Assembly (NCBI GenBank): GCA_037179385.1
Contig: CM074188.1
Location: forward strand, 21,779,318-21,843,317
Direction of reading: 5' to 3'
Source: Holothuria scabra
Taxonomy: Eukaryota; Echinodermata; Holothuroidea; Aspidochirotida; Holothuriidae
DNA: 64,000 nt
Shown here: positions 1 to 13,000 of the stretch, piece by piece
Numbering within the stretch: the first letter of the stretch is position 1
Layout of the letters: the number at the start of each line of letters is the position of its first letter
The notes under the pieces: generated by a model
The model's input: only the letters and a program-made list of their open reading frames with translations
The model's database searches: none
What the model was told of the DNA's origin: nothing
Program-made: the position numbers and the translations under genes

Positions 1-41
1 AAGAAGGACAAAATAAATTTTATCATTATATGTGTGAATAG

Positions 42-330
42 TTTCAAAGACCGGTGCTATGGCCGAGTGGATAAAGGCGGTGGCATTTGAAGCGATGAAG
101 ATTAGCAACCAGGAGGTCTGGAGTTCGATCTCTGGCCAGGTCAAAGTAAGGTGGGGTTTTCATCCAAGAGCAATCTACAGTTTTCCCATCTGAACTGGCC
201 TTTCAAAAAATACCAAATTTGATCCAAATTGTTGAATCGGTTGCCACCCGACGTGAAGCTGTAATTCATAAGGCAACAGCTTCTCCCACATTCGTGGTTG
301 CTTAGTGTCGTAAAACAACTGCCCTTCAAG
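42..330 (+). repeat. tRNA-derived SINE
   Basis: The head carries a pol III A-box-like TGGCCGAGTGG (about 60-70) and a B-box-like GAGTTCGATCTC (about 120-131), resembling a Ser/Leu tRNA. The acceptor stem is not preserved, so this is a SINE rather than a working tRNA. The tRNA-unrelated body follows to about 330. Confidence 0.6.
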
Positions 331-902
331 GCCTGATTATTATTAAGACAGCATCTTCCCTTCTATTCATAGACAGCAGTCACCATTGTAACTTATAACT
401 GTCTAGGTGCCCCCACCAAAATGGAATCATTGGAGAGTACCTGTACTCATGATTAAATACCCATGAACAAACATACTCATGACCACGTACCTGTACCTAT
501 ACTCATGACATTGTACCCGTACCTGTACTCATGACCTGGAATCCACATCCATACCCATAAGGCCATAACATACTCAGTCTCATGACCTGGTACCTAAACC
601 AGCACTCATATTTGCTATCAAGTGTTTACACAACAACAACTGTATAGGTCAAGAGTATAGACTTTAAGCATATGATGTCACAGAGCTTGAAGTATGCCGT
701 CCGTTGAGGGCAAAACAAGCCAACACAGACAAATGAAGACAACTGATTTGTCAACAAGTCAAATAGGCAAATAGTCTGCTACACGTGCAGGAAACATTCT
801 TATGCATACGGCCACATGTTTCATGGTTTTGCCCCCAAGGATGACATCAGTGTGTCGTCAATGCAAAAGGTCTATTGCTTTATGCAGAGGTAAATTGCAT
901 AC
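330..902. other. CCP1 intron tail, no gene seen
   Basis: Intronic sequence with a loose cluster of ACCTGTACTCATGAC-type repeats at about 430-600. No exon of CCP1 was recognised here, so the next exon lies outside the window. Confidence 0.5.
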
Positions 903-1083
903 CTTCCATTAATCACTCCATCTGGATTTAACATTGGTACAATCTTGAAAATAAATGCGTCTCTCAGTTGCTGAGCAGTTGGATGCTGACTCAAGAGAAA
1001 CCTCAAGACACCTTTCATTACCCAAGAACTGTTGGTTTCCCCAGGGTGAACTCTAGCACAAAGGAATATAAACTGTCTGCGAC
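903..1083 (-). CDS. AGTPBP1: CCP1 exon q, start of the peptidase catalytic domain
   Basis: It reads [20 protein letters not shown], then [10 protein letters not shown] and [21 protein letters not shown] supplies the first zinc His and Glu of the M14 fold, and NPDGV is the signature of the CCP subfamily. The donor GGAAG|GTATG leads to exons outside the window. Confidence 0.97.
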
Positions 1084-4000
1084 CTGGATAAAACACAAAA
1101 TATTGCATATCTTTGGTAAATCATGGCAAATTATTCGACTCATAAGCATCCATACAGGAAAGAAGGTCTTTAGGAAAGAGCTCCAAAAGAGAAATGCACT
1201 TTGAACTGATGACTTATGATACCGTGAGGCTAGACCATCCTGAGGCTTCATGAAAATAAAATAACCTTAATTTTCCCATTTCAGTTTCAAAATATTCTTT
1301 CTCCAATATGACCAGGAAGAAAACAGGCTGACCAATTTTCTAGCCTCACATCTAACATCTTCCAGACTTTTCCCTGATGCAAGACACTTTTTTCTCAAAT
1401 TACTTGACTTTTCCACCACTAGGAAAAGGGACGAACATTTGCTCCAGGAACCCCTGACCTAAATGATAGATGCCTGAAATGGAACACCTCACAAGCACCT
1501 ACTCTGAGTAGCATTTTCACAATAGTAGAAAGGGTTATGCAAAATGATCCTGTATAATAAATGAGTTTGCTAATTTTTGCTAAATTTTTAACCCAAAAAG
1601 GCAATAAAGACAGTCCACTCCACAAAACCAGATGTTAAATACCTCCTTATGTTATGGATTACAAAAGATTCATGTCATCAAATTTTAAGGTATGGAAGCA
1701 AATTTTGAAACGTGTTGTGGGTGATTCGTTTGACTATCCCGACGATTTGGAGAATGTCCACATGTGCATGGCCCCTAAACTCACTTAAATACCTTTTTAG
1801 TTTTTGAAAAGCAAGTCCTGATTCACTATGTGCTTACTTCATGCTCCTTGAATGTTTTACACATTGGTAAACCAAGAGCATTGTCATACAGGACATTTTT
1901 TAATATTGAGGATGACAACGTAATTGGAGTGTTGCAATCTGCTACCATTGTAGCTACAGCTGTGCTAGATGAGAGGGGATTTCAAAATATTTTGCCTGCA
2001 ATATAAACGAATCCAATCAGGGTTTGTTTTTAGTGACTGTGGGCAGCCATTAGTGGGGTCCATCAGCCTTGAATCGTCTTCATTTATTGTCTGCATGAAT
2101 TACAAATCCTCATATTCAGTGAAATTGAGGGAATCAAGATACAATTCAGTGTACAACCATCCATGGTACAGGTAACCAAGGATAGACCCCAGTTATGGCC
2201 GACTAAAGACAGACCATCACTTGCTGTCCAAATTCGGCTGTAGTGATGGCTCAAAATGTGGATTGTTAAATATTGCAGTAAACCATGATTCATGAATTTG
2301 ATTATTTTTGAGACATTTTCTATGGGATTTTCATCAAATTTGTGCCAACTCATACTACGCCAGTTTATTCCTCATGCAAGTAAGCAAGGATAAGCGCTGG
2401 CTACAGCCATCGATGACCAACTTATACGGCTAGGCCCCTAGTAGTAGCTAATTTAAACAATTAAACAGGCAGATTACTTTGTCTAAAAAAGGCACCCAAA
2501 AAATGAAATGAGAAGGCAACTTACGAAAGTGCCGGATGCCCTCTGAGTCATATGTCAGGGGGTTGGATGTAATCGTCAGCAACTGACATGGATTTCCAGC
2601 AAGCGTTTCACACAAGGTCTCACATCTGTAGTAAATCTGACTGAACTCGCCAAGACTTCCCTCCAACTTTGATAAATGGACCTTGGGAAATAATACAGCA
2701 TAAAAATTTGTTCTTCAAGAATGTTAACATTTTTAATGAGTAGCTGCTGTATTGTGCAAAGAAAGAGGATACTTGATGTGGACCATCAGGAGTCAAAATA
2801 ACTGAGGCCCATGGGCCCTACACCCCTAGAGATTTGCTCATGTCCATAGCTGCTACAGGAAAGGGGGCCAATTGACTCCTAAGTAAGTTCAAGTCTAATT
2901 GTACAGTCTGTACATGAACCTCTCCTTGCACTGCATAGCCTGTGTATTCCCTATACTGAGAGTCACATCGGATTTACAAGAAAGATTGACAAAAACTTTA
3001 GTGCTAACTTCCTTTGTCATAATAATAATAATAATACCTATGTGATAAGTGTAAGTTGCGCTCCCAAAAGCGACATTCTATGGGATCTACGACAAATTTT
3101 TCAGCTGTTACTTTTACCACGTTGTCCGCATCATGAGACAATGTTGATTAATTACCCCAACCCTCTTAACGGTTCGCTACTGATGAAGTTGGGCCATAAA
3201 TTGAGCCAAAGCAACTAAAACCGGTCTAGCCTTCTGGTCACAGAGACCAAACCAACAATAATCAACCCCCCGGCACATAATCTATAATGCCACCCCAGTC
3301 TTTCGTATGAAATCTACACTAAAGATTTCGGGCCTTTCCTTCAAATGTGCTTATAGTTTGCAGACTACCCTTGAGACGTCAGATGGTGCACCGCCTACCC
3401 TTACTTTACTTGATTTTGCTTCACGTTTTTTTCGGAAAATTGGGACGTAGGTTAGATACACCGAGAATTCCTCTGTGGAATCTCTGACGTTAACATAAGG
3501 ACTAAATATTCAAGTCCTTTCCTACCTTAAGGAGGAGATCTAAAAGTATAAATTTTCAAAAATAACCTTTCAAACTAGCACAACCTTGCTTGATTTTGAC
3601 ACAGTTTAACACGGTAGCTTTGGCGCCACTAAAATTGACCAATCAGGAGACACAATCCAAGGCATTCTCTTTCACGTCCAAATGACATTATAAGAGGCCT
3701 TTTCTCCGGTATGTTTGTATCAGTATCGCAATGGAGAATCTCATTCCAGACATCCCAGCATCCCCAGTCTACAAAGACTCATCTGATACAGAAACAACCA
3801 CCCCTAAAGGGCCTAAAAGAGTACCAGAAGAAGGCAAAATACCTGAGGAGAGCTTTGAAAGAGTGAAGTATCATCTTGATGCCCTGACGAAACTTCAAAG
3901 AACAGTCATCACACTGAAGAAGGAAATAACCAAGCTGGACGTTGAATTAGCCAAAGGCAATATTCCCAACCACCTCCAGGTCAACCGAGGCTTACCCAGG

Positions 4001-7000
4001 CTACTGTGTTTCTTACATAGTTCTGAGGAGGTAAGGGAGGATTTTGCCTCCCTCTTTCAAAGAGCTGGCATGAAACTCGGACAAGCATGGCGGCAAGAGC
4101 TGGCTCGTCAAGCCAAGAAGCAGAAGGATCGCTTCATTGAGAAAGAACAAAGGGCTCGACAGGAACTAGACACACTAGACGACAACGGGGAGGCAAAGAA
4201 ACTATTATGGAAGCTCCTCGAGAAGTCTGCAAAGAGAACTGAGGAAACCTTAAAACACAGCCAACAAAAGGCAGCATCCAGACGCCACCACCCCTATAAG
4301 AGATGAAACCCCGACACAAGATGTCTAAACCCAACGGCTCTTCTAAGGGCCACCAACTCACTCAAAAAGAGTGGGCTCCTCTACTCTTCAAACATGCTCT
4401 GTGTCGTTGTACTTCTATTCTAAGGAACTTCACTATTTTTAAGCGTTAAAACCCGCCTGAAATAAAGGCCTATCGTTAACCGTAAAGTTACACAAGTGTC
4501 ATTATCTTGCCTATAAGGAAATACAGACTACACATAGTCATAAACTGCCCATAACCCTTTAAAATGGCGAAAGAGTCCCAAGTACCTCACAATTAATTCC
4601 TCGATAGTAATGAAGACTCAAACCTGAGCCTATCAAGTTAAGGCTCCGAATTTATCAACTTCATAACCTCATGCCTTGTGAGACCCTACGAGATTGTGTT
4701 GATCTCTAACTCTCCCCGGGAAAAAAACTTAAGAAGGGGTTGCGTTGAGAGAACGACACCTAACCCTCCGTCTATCGCACCAGAGGGATTAGACTTCTTG
4801 AGAACGACGATCCTAAACTCCTGCTTAAAAAGCTTTAAGGAACTATAAAAATTGTCGTGAAATGTTGTATCTCGTGGGATCTTTGTCTCATGTAAACTGA
4901 ATTTACTGTGGAGAGGATACAGAATTTTACTGTTACACTCCCCTTCCACACTACTGGTGATAAAGGCAACACCCGCCGGGAATTGTTACAGTCTACGGCA
5001 TATTTATTATAACTTTTATGTCATGAACGGGCCTAAAATTAAATGGCATTTTATTCAACCTACAAATATGTATTCCCCAAGATCTTATCCCGGCCAATGT
5101 AAGGCCTCTGTGATAAGTGTAAGTTGCGCTCCCAAAAGCGACATTCTATGGGATCTATGAGAAAATTTTTCAGCTGTTACTTTTACTATGTTGTCCGCAT
5201 CATGAGACAATGTTGATTAATTACCCCAACTCTCTTAACGGTTCGCTACTGACGAAGTTGGGCCATAAATTGAGCCAAAGCAACAGAAACCGGTCTAGCC
5301 TTCTGGTCACAGAGACCAAACCAACAATAATCAACCCCCCGGCACATAATCTATAATGCCACCCAAGTCTTTCGTATGAAATCTACACTAAAGATTTCGG
5401 GCCTTTCCTTCAAATGTGCTTATAGTTTGCAGACTACCCTTGTGACGTCAGATGGTGCACCGCCTACCCTTACTTTAATTGTACAGTGTGCACATGAACC
5501 TCTCCTTGCACTGCATAGCCTGTGTATTCCCTATACTGAGAGTCACATCGGATTTACAAGAAAGATTGACAAAAACTTCAGTGCTAACTTCCTTTGTCAT
5601 AATAATAATAATAATACCTCGGATTTATAGAGCACACATATCCATAGTGATCAAGGCACTGTACATAAATCTTTCACAATCTGTTCATTCCAAAACTCCT
5701 CCTCAGGCCCCTGGGGACCATACAAACCTGGCTGCCATTTCGGCGCTCACAGTTTTAACTCAATATGTATTACTACCCTGCTCCCATCTCTTATGGTGAG
5801 CACCAAGCAAGAAGGCAACAGGTCTCATTTTCAAAGTCTTTGGTATGACTTGACCAGGATTTGAACCCCGGACTCCCGGTTTGGAGGGGATGCTCTAACC
5901 ACTAGGCCAACCAGTCGGATGGATAGATATACAACTAACAAGTGACCCTGTGGTACCAGCTGGACATAGAGCTATGATGTGAAGCTGTGGTACAAGCTAG
6001 ACATCCAGCTAACACATGAAGCTGTGGTACGAGCTAGACATCCAGCTAACACATGAAGCTGTGGTACGAGCTAGACATCCAGCTAACACATGAAGCTGTG
6101 GTACGAGCTAGACATCCAGCTAACACATGAAGCTGTGGTACAAGCTAGACATTCAACTAACACATGAAGCAGTGGTACGAGCTAAACATACAGCTAACAC
6201 ATGAAGCTGTGGTACAAGCTAGACATCTAGCTAACACCTTAATAAGCTGTGGTACCAGCTAGACATACAGCTAACACATGAAGCTGTGGTACGAGCTAGA
6301 CATCCAGCTAACACATGAAAATAAAGATTACATATAATGTGCAGTTATTACGCTTGTACTGGTCTAAGAAGGTGTGGTCAAACTGGATTGATTTCTCATT
6401 TGGCCCCTTCATTCCATGTGCTCAGGGCCTGACTGGCCCCCAGTTTGAAGTCTTATTTCGACCTTGTCACTACTTCAGTACATAAATTTCCAATTTATAA
6501 ATAGAATTCATCAAAACTTTCAATTTCCAGTTTTCATGTAAGAAGTTTCATAGGTGTCTGTGTTACATCAGAAAAGGGTCATTTAATCAACACCTGCCAC
6601 GACAGTAATACATACCTGAAGAGTTGAGTAGGTGAATGGATAGTGGTAGGCAACATAGACTATATCTTTGTCATAGGGAAAGACCATCTTGAAGGCAATT
6701 GTAAAATAACTCTTCCCTTTTGAACCTGAAGCAGCAAAACTTCTCGCATAATTGTTCTTGTAGTAACAGACATCGTGGCCTGCCCTTACCCACCTCGGCT
6801 GGCCATCCATGGCATCTTTAACTGAATAGATTACAGGTTGCATACCTGATTGAGAAAACAAAAAAAAAAAAAAAAGGAAAAACAATAGCACATTAAGAGT
6901 CACTTCAATAGGTAGCTTCCAATAGGTTGGTTGGTAGGATGAGATTTAACCACACCCTTACATGGATGTTCTACATAGTGTCAACTGGATAAAACAGTAT

Positions 7001-10000
7001 GTTTAAATATGGTTTCTATTACATGTAGAGTTCATCCTTAAGTTGGTTTCAAATACAGTTCGGATACGGTGCAAGTCCGTCCCTTTGATTGCATCTTACA
7101 ACAGGCTGGAAATACTATCGAATGCATAGTCTACAACCCCAGACCCACAAAGGGCACATTCCAATAAGATCAGTTTTTTTTTGTAAATTTAATAATACAT
7201 GTGATATTAACTCAATATCAAAGTTGTATGATATCTACACAGTTTGGAATGTGTGGTCTACTTGGTAGAGCATCTTGACTCGCATTCAGAAGGCCCAGAT
7301 TCCCATTTCCAGGCCAGATAACACTCATGGATGAAAAAAGTTTGGAAGTTGGGAGGCTCCGTCATGGGAGATATGGGCATCAGGAGTGAAATTTTGGCAA
7401 TAAGAAGGAAATTTCCCTTTTCTGTACAGGAAAATATGGGAAGAATTGTGGGAAACTTTACTCCCTTCCTGGGAAATCATTTTACCATACACCAAAAATT
7501 TTGTTATAATGCTCCCTTGAAGATCTTAACAGTTAAGCCACTCTCACATACCAAAATTAAACTGGCTGTTAATTTTCTCGCAGTTGACGATATTGAATCG
7601 ATATGAAACACCTGATTTCATGTTGGAGATGGCAAAGTAGAACCATTGATGATGGTGATTACTGTTGATATCAGAATTTAAAATTAGATCGTATTCATGT
7701 TTTCGGACCTGAAACAAAAGCATACAAATAGTTAAACACCACAGAAAAGAAAGTTTGTCACAAATGTAAAGAAAACACTGACAATTTTTTGGCGAAGTTA
7801 AGCACCAGAACTGTCCAAAATAAGTCAAAATAATGCCAAAATGTAAAAAAAAAACAAAAGGGATAAACAATGTGATCTTATGATTGATTATGGTTTTAAA
7901 ACAAATCCTCAATTATGTTAAAATTTATTGCTTTAGAAAAAATAAATGTCAACCAATCTCCTTACCTGTACAGCCTTCCTCAAGTTTCCACTTTCAAAGA
8001 GTGAATGAAAGTTCAACGGACCATCCAAATCTCTTTCTGGTTTACTTAAACTGTAGAACAGCAGAACAAAAGAGTTATTATTGAATTTACATCACTAAGC
8101 AACTCATGTACCTCACTGAAGAATTGGCCTGTGTTGTGGACTGAAGAGAGATTTCTAATTTTCGATTCATTTTGTTTATTTGGCTCATTGAAACATCAAA
8201 TTTACAAAAGACAATAGCAAATAAATCACAAAATGTGTGATATGGAATAAGCTTAGAATACCTTGAGGGCTTTGCAAGAATCGTCACTCCAAATGAAAAT
8301 CAAAGGAAAGCAGTAAAATAGAAAAAAGTAAATGCCACACTAAAATAAACCTAACAACAACTCCACCTCCCTAAGACAAAAAACCCCCAACCCAAACCAA
8401 AAGCACCCTGCCACCCCAATCCCAGGCACCTTAACACCCAAACCTATCCTAGTCACAACATCCTTGGATCCGATCAGAGGTGCTGATATTTGAAAAAGGT
8501 GATATGAAATCATGAGATTTAATACAAATTTATTAAGTACCTTTGAAGAATTTTTTCTGAAGTATGCTAACAAAGGCTTGGCCTTCAATGTTTGAGATAA
8601 AGGATTCCAGAGTGTAATAGCCAGGTAAAGGTGACTTTTGGGTTACATGATTTTAAAGACAAAGATTCACAAAATGACTGCAGTCATATAACAGGGTCCC
8701 TGGTTCCCCATCATTGATTTTATGTCTTACATGCACACATTCCTGTAATGGTCAAACTTTTCCTTCAAACAGGCCTTAACTTTTAAGCTAGTGGGATTGC
8801 GCACCACCACTTTTATCAAATCACTGTGGGGGGAGTGATCTTTTGTACACTTAGACACAGGATAGTAACTCATATAAATCTATTCCAGTGCAAGTGTATG
8901 CCTTTTAGGAATATGATACGGTTGCCAATTTAGTAAAAATTGGTAGTCCTGCAGGAAATCTAGTAGTCTCACCGATTTTTCAGAAATTGTAGAATTTGCA
9001 GACATGCTTAAGTCACACAGTAAATGACAAAAAATAACTGGCAAATTACAAAAATAACATTTTGTAACCAATGTATCTTGTCATTCCACTATCTACACAC
9101 TAGATCAACTGCAAGTCTGCCTCCACAAAATATACAAAGGTTTAAAACATAATCCCTGCTTCATAACAGCTAACATGTTTTTTGCACAATTCTAGAAAGG
9201 ATAATGTTTGAATCTTCTCATAATAATCACAATAACACTAAACGGGGGGTGTAACTTACAAACTAATCTGATAAGGGAATGTTGGAATCTTCTCTGAGGA
9301 GGTCTGTCCCTTTGTCCGTAAAGTGTCCAAGTCATAAACTACTCTTTCTGATACAGAATCTATGCGGATACATCTATCAATATCTTGGAAAATCAATGCC
9401 CTGTTGAAGAATACAAAGAGTAAAATTCACTAGATGCCATTTCTTTTATAGTCATATACACAAAGGATGCATTACACCATTCTGACATGATCCAACACGC
9501 CTTGGATGTCATGCACTTATTCCCTGTAAGGGCAGAGTTTAGCAGAGAACACTATCCCTTTGTTCCAGCACCTCATTTTACCAGAATAATGGAACATTGA
9601 AGAGGTTTTTCAGATTAGAAGAAGAGTTACTTTTCTATTTATTACTGTTGAATGAAAATTCCTGAATACCTGTCCCGTACAAAATTCCACACAGATACAA
9701 GACTAGACATCCTCGACTATACACTGTTACCAATGAGGAAGTTAGACCATGATCGTGGATCTTATTTTGTTAGTTTTAGGTCAATGTACAAATGTGGTGC
9801 AGAATTAAAGTTGTGAAAAAATTATACAACGAACTCTGATACATAGCCCCTTATGTAGTGCAGCACACTACAGCACACTACATAACTGGCTTTTCAGTTT
9901 TGCACTCACTACCTTATTTGACAGCTTCTTTCAGCTTGAAGCACAATCCCTGGAACAGAATTTGTGAAACTTTTGTCACATTAAGACTGTCAGATTCCAG

Positions 10001-13000
10001 ATGGGAAAAACAAACATGTTCAATTTTCTCTGCACAATGTGAATTAAATTGATTGCCTGATCTCAACATTTCTAATTGCAGTTTTGGACCCATGCATATT
10101 TGAAGACTACTGACCAAACAACAGCTGAGCTAGGTTGCATCTAACTGAAAATTTTGTGGGTTAACTACAAACGAGGTAAACTTTTAAAAAATGTTCTTGT
10201 TCTGAAAATGAATGAAAGATCTACTCCACCAGACTACACAATCTTTAACAAGGTATGTTCTTACATTTTCATGAAAACACACTTAGATATCAGTGACATT
10301 ATTTTAATGTATGCTATATGCAGAGTCATGGACAACTGGAATGATTGATCACATGCTGTGTCAGCAGGCATAGTCTACAATTGCCATCCATGAATCTGCA
10401 TACTGAAAAATTTTGCACTGTAGATCATTTCTAACAAAACCTTGTGATGGGCCAGACTGTGGGGGTCTTAGGATGGACAACCCAGCCCTTAAATATTTAA
10501 ATCACAACACTCACCTCTGTGCTTTAAGAGGTCTCTCATATAAAACCTCCTTCCAATTTGGGGACACATGTCCCAACATATCAGGATAGGCAACCCATTC
10601 AAAGGGTTGCACCCTTTTAGTGTTTTTCAACATCTTTACATAGACCTCTGCAGGTACACTTTCCACATCTGGATAGATATAATCTGATGCTTCTTTTGAA
10701 TTCTCTTCCTGAGATTGTGATTGCAAAGTCATCCGAGAAACACTCATCGATGACCTCAACGCGTCAAAGCTTTCCAAACACTGCTCAGGGGTCCCAACCT
10801 GTGCAAAAGGCCTAACCTGGTCCAGACTTCGTAGGGATGTCAAAGATTTTGAAAGCTGGCCTTCCCTTTTACTGGGAGTTGCACTCACACGCACACTGGG
10901 AAATGATTTTGAACTTTTGGCTGCTGGTCTTGAGCTAGAATGTTTTCTCCCTGATGTCCTATGACTTGCACTTGATGATTCCTTCACTTTACTGGAACCA
11001 TGCTTTCTTGAAGGTCTGCTACTACTATTATTGCCTGTTGCCCTCTTTACTGTTTGAACTTGACCATCTGATTCAGCTGATCTTCGGTCGTCTCCTTTTG
11101 ACGAAGCATTTGAATACATAGATAGATTTGGCAGGCTTAACCTGTTTTCTCTGAGGCCCGAAAGTGGTAGCAAACTGGACAGACTGTCTGTTTGATTGTT
11201 TTTACTTGCATTAGACATAATAAACCCTTCTGTCCTTTCCTCTTCAGAATCACAGCCATCCTTTAGTAACTGGAGGAGTAATATGATTCAAAACCAGGGT
11301 GTTAATGTGCATTCTGCAGGTGACACCGAGATTTTCCCAAAAAGGGGAAAGGGGAGTACAATAGTGTAGCAAGTGTAAAATTTTATCCTTCAACTAAAAA
11401 AAAAACACTTTGGGTTCATATCCTGAAGAGTTTGTTGAATGGAATTTTGCTCAAGAAAATGTGTAATTTTAATAAGAGAACATTTAAATTTATCAGTTTA
11501 CATTAAACAATATGACTTGCTTTGGAAAAAAATATGAACAAATCTGTCAGTCAGGGTGACTGGTCACTGTTGAGTGTTACATGCTGCATTATACTCATTA
11601 CAGCTCCTTTGTGGAGGATGAGACATTCATGGCTTTGGTTCTTTCACCCAGCCCAACCTTCCCTCCCCCCTCCCCCATCCCCCCTCTCACTGGCACCATC
11701 CTGCATGAATTCATCATTTATATGATAATACTGAATCAACTATACTAACAGAAGAGATCTGAATCTGTGATTTTTGAGATGGTATCACTCCATCACCATC
11801 ACCTTTATAACTTGGAAATGGTGCCCCATAAATCATGTGACAATATTTTTGTTACTTCTTTATTTTAATTTTGGAGAAAAACTCCTTGCTTTACCTTCTG
11901 TTTGCAATACTCATGTTTCAAAGCATCTTCAGAGGTGCTTATAAAGTAAGTAAATGGATGCTCTCAAGATTTTGCTGATTTTAGAGAGCAAATTTGTAAA
12001 AGGGTCAAGATTCAAGCCTTAAGGTGCAGTCACACTTCAACAAATTCGAATCAGATTTCAATCTGATTTTTGTGAGTTTTTATTAAAATCTTCTTCATTT
12101 CTAATTGGAAAGAATCCCAAATTTGCCAAAATGTGAAAATAAATGATTTGTTTCACAGGACTATGACAATTGAATTTATACTAATTATTCTGTAACACCA
12201 CATCAAGAGACAGCTTTAACTGGACTATGTGTCCATAGATGCTGTCTGTCGATGTGACGTCACAAAAAGAATAAGTTAAGATGTCATTTTCACAAATCTC
12301 TCCTGCAAATCACATATTTAGACTGGCTGGCAAATGTTTGAATTTTTCAGATCAGAGATGGAGAAGGTTTTAATAAAACTCATAAAAATCTGATGAGAAT
12401 TTGAAGCAAACTCTAGCAATGTGACCATGGCTTAAGCAATTTAACCACGGATTGACCAGACTTAAATTTATATAGAAACCAATGTTCAACATTCCGCTGG
12501 CGATGAAACAAGGGCGAGTTAGGATATGTAGCTAGAGGAAATGTCACAGCGCCACCAGTCAAGACTTCATCACCACTGATCATTCCGCAGTATATGGACT
12601 GTCCAATAGTAGTAATAGGTGAGGTAAGCAGGCGCGAAATAGGTTACACAATTCAATAACATGAACTATAGGCAGGAACTATTGTTGGGAGAGTGCAAAT
12701 ATCTTAAAACCATAAATCACACCTATAAGAGTTGCATAAAGTAAATACAATATTACACAATGAGCCGTAACGAAATCACTTACCTCCTCAAAATCTGTCA
12801 GCTCTTTGAAGAAAGCCTGATACATCATGAGGTCTTGGCATGAACGTGACTGAATCTCAACCCCTGGCACTTCCTCCTGTAGCTCCTGTTCCTCCTGTTA
12901 AAGTTGTAAATGTTGAAGGCCTTTATGTGGTGCATTTAACACTCACATTACTGGAGAAGACATTTCAAACATTCCATGCACATCCTTGGCCTACACCTAG

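Noticed and set aside
60..133. tRNA gene with A and B boxes at the window start.
   Set aside because: The acceptor stem does not close and the sequence continues into a SINE body.
3731..4306. Reading the 191-codon ORF as a histone or linker histone because of its 3' end.
   Set aside because: It lacks the histone fold, the winged-helix domain and the lysine/alanine-rich tail of H1; it is helical and coiled-coil-like instead.
5205..5330. Hammerhead-ribozyme-like core in repeat B (CTGACGA, AGTTG...CAAC, GAAAC, then a hairpin closing at CTGGTC).
   Set aside because: Stem III and the GTC site can be drawn, but stem I does not pair next to the core, the first stem II pair is mismatched in this copy, and the other copy (about 3175-3262) has AAAAC instead of GAAAC. 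Not called without covariation from more copies.
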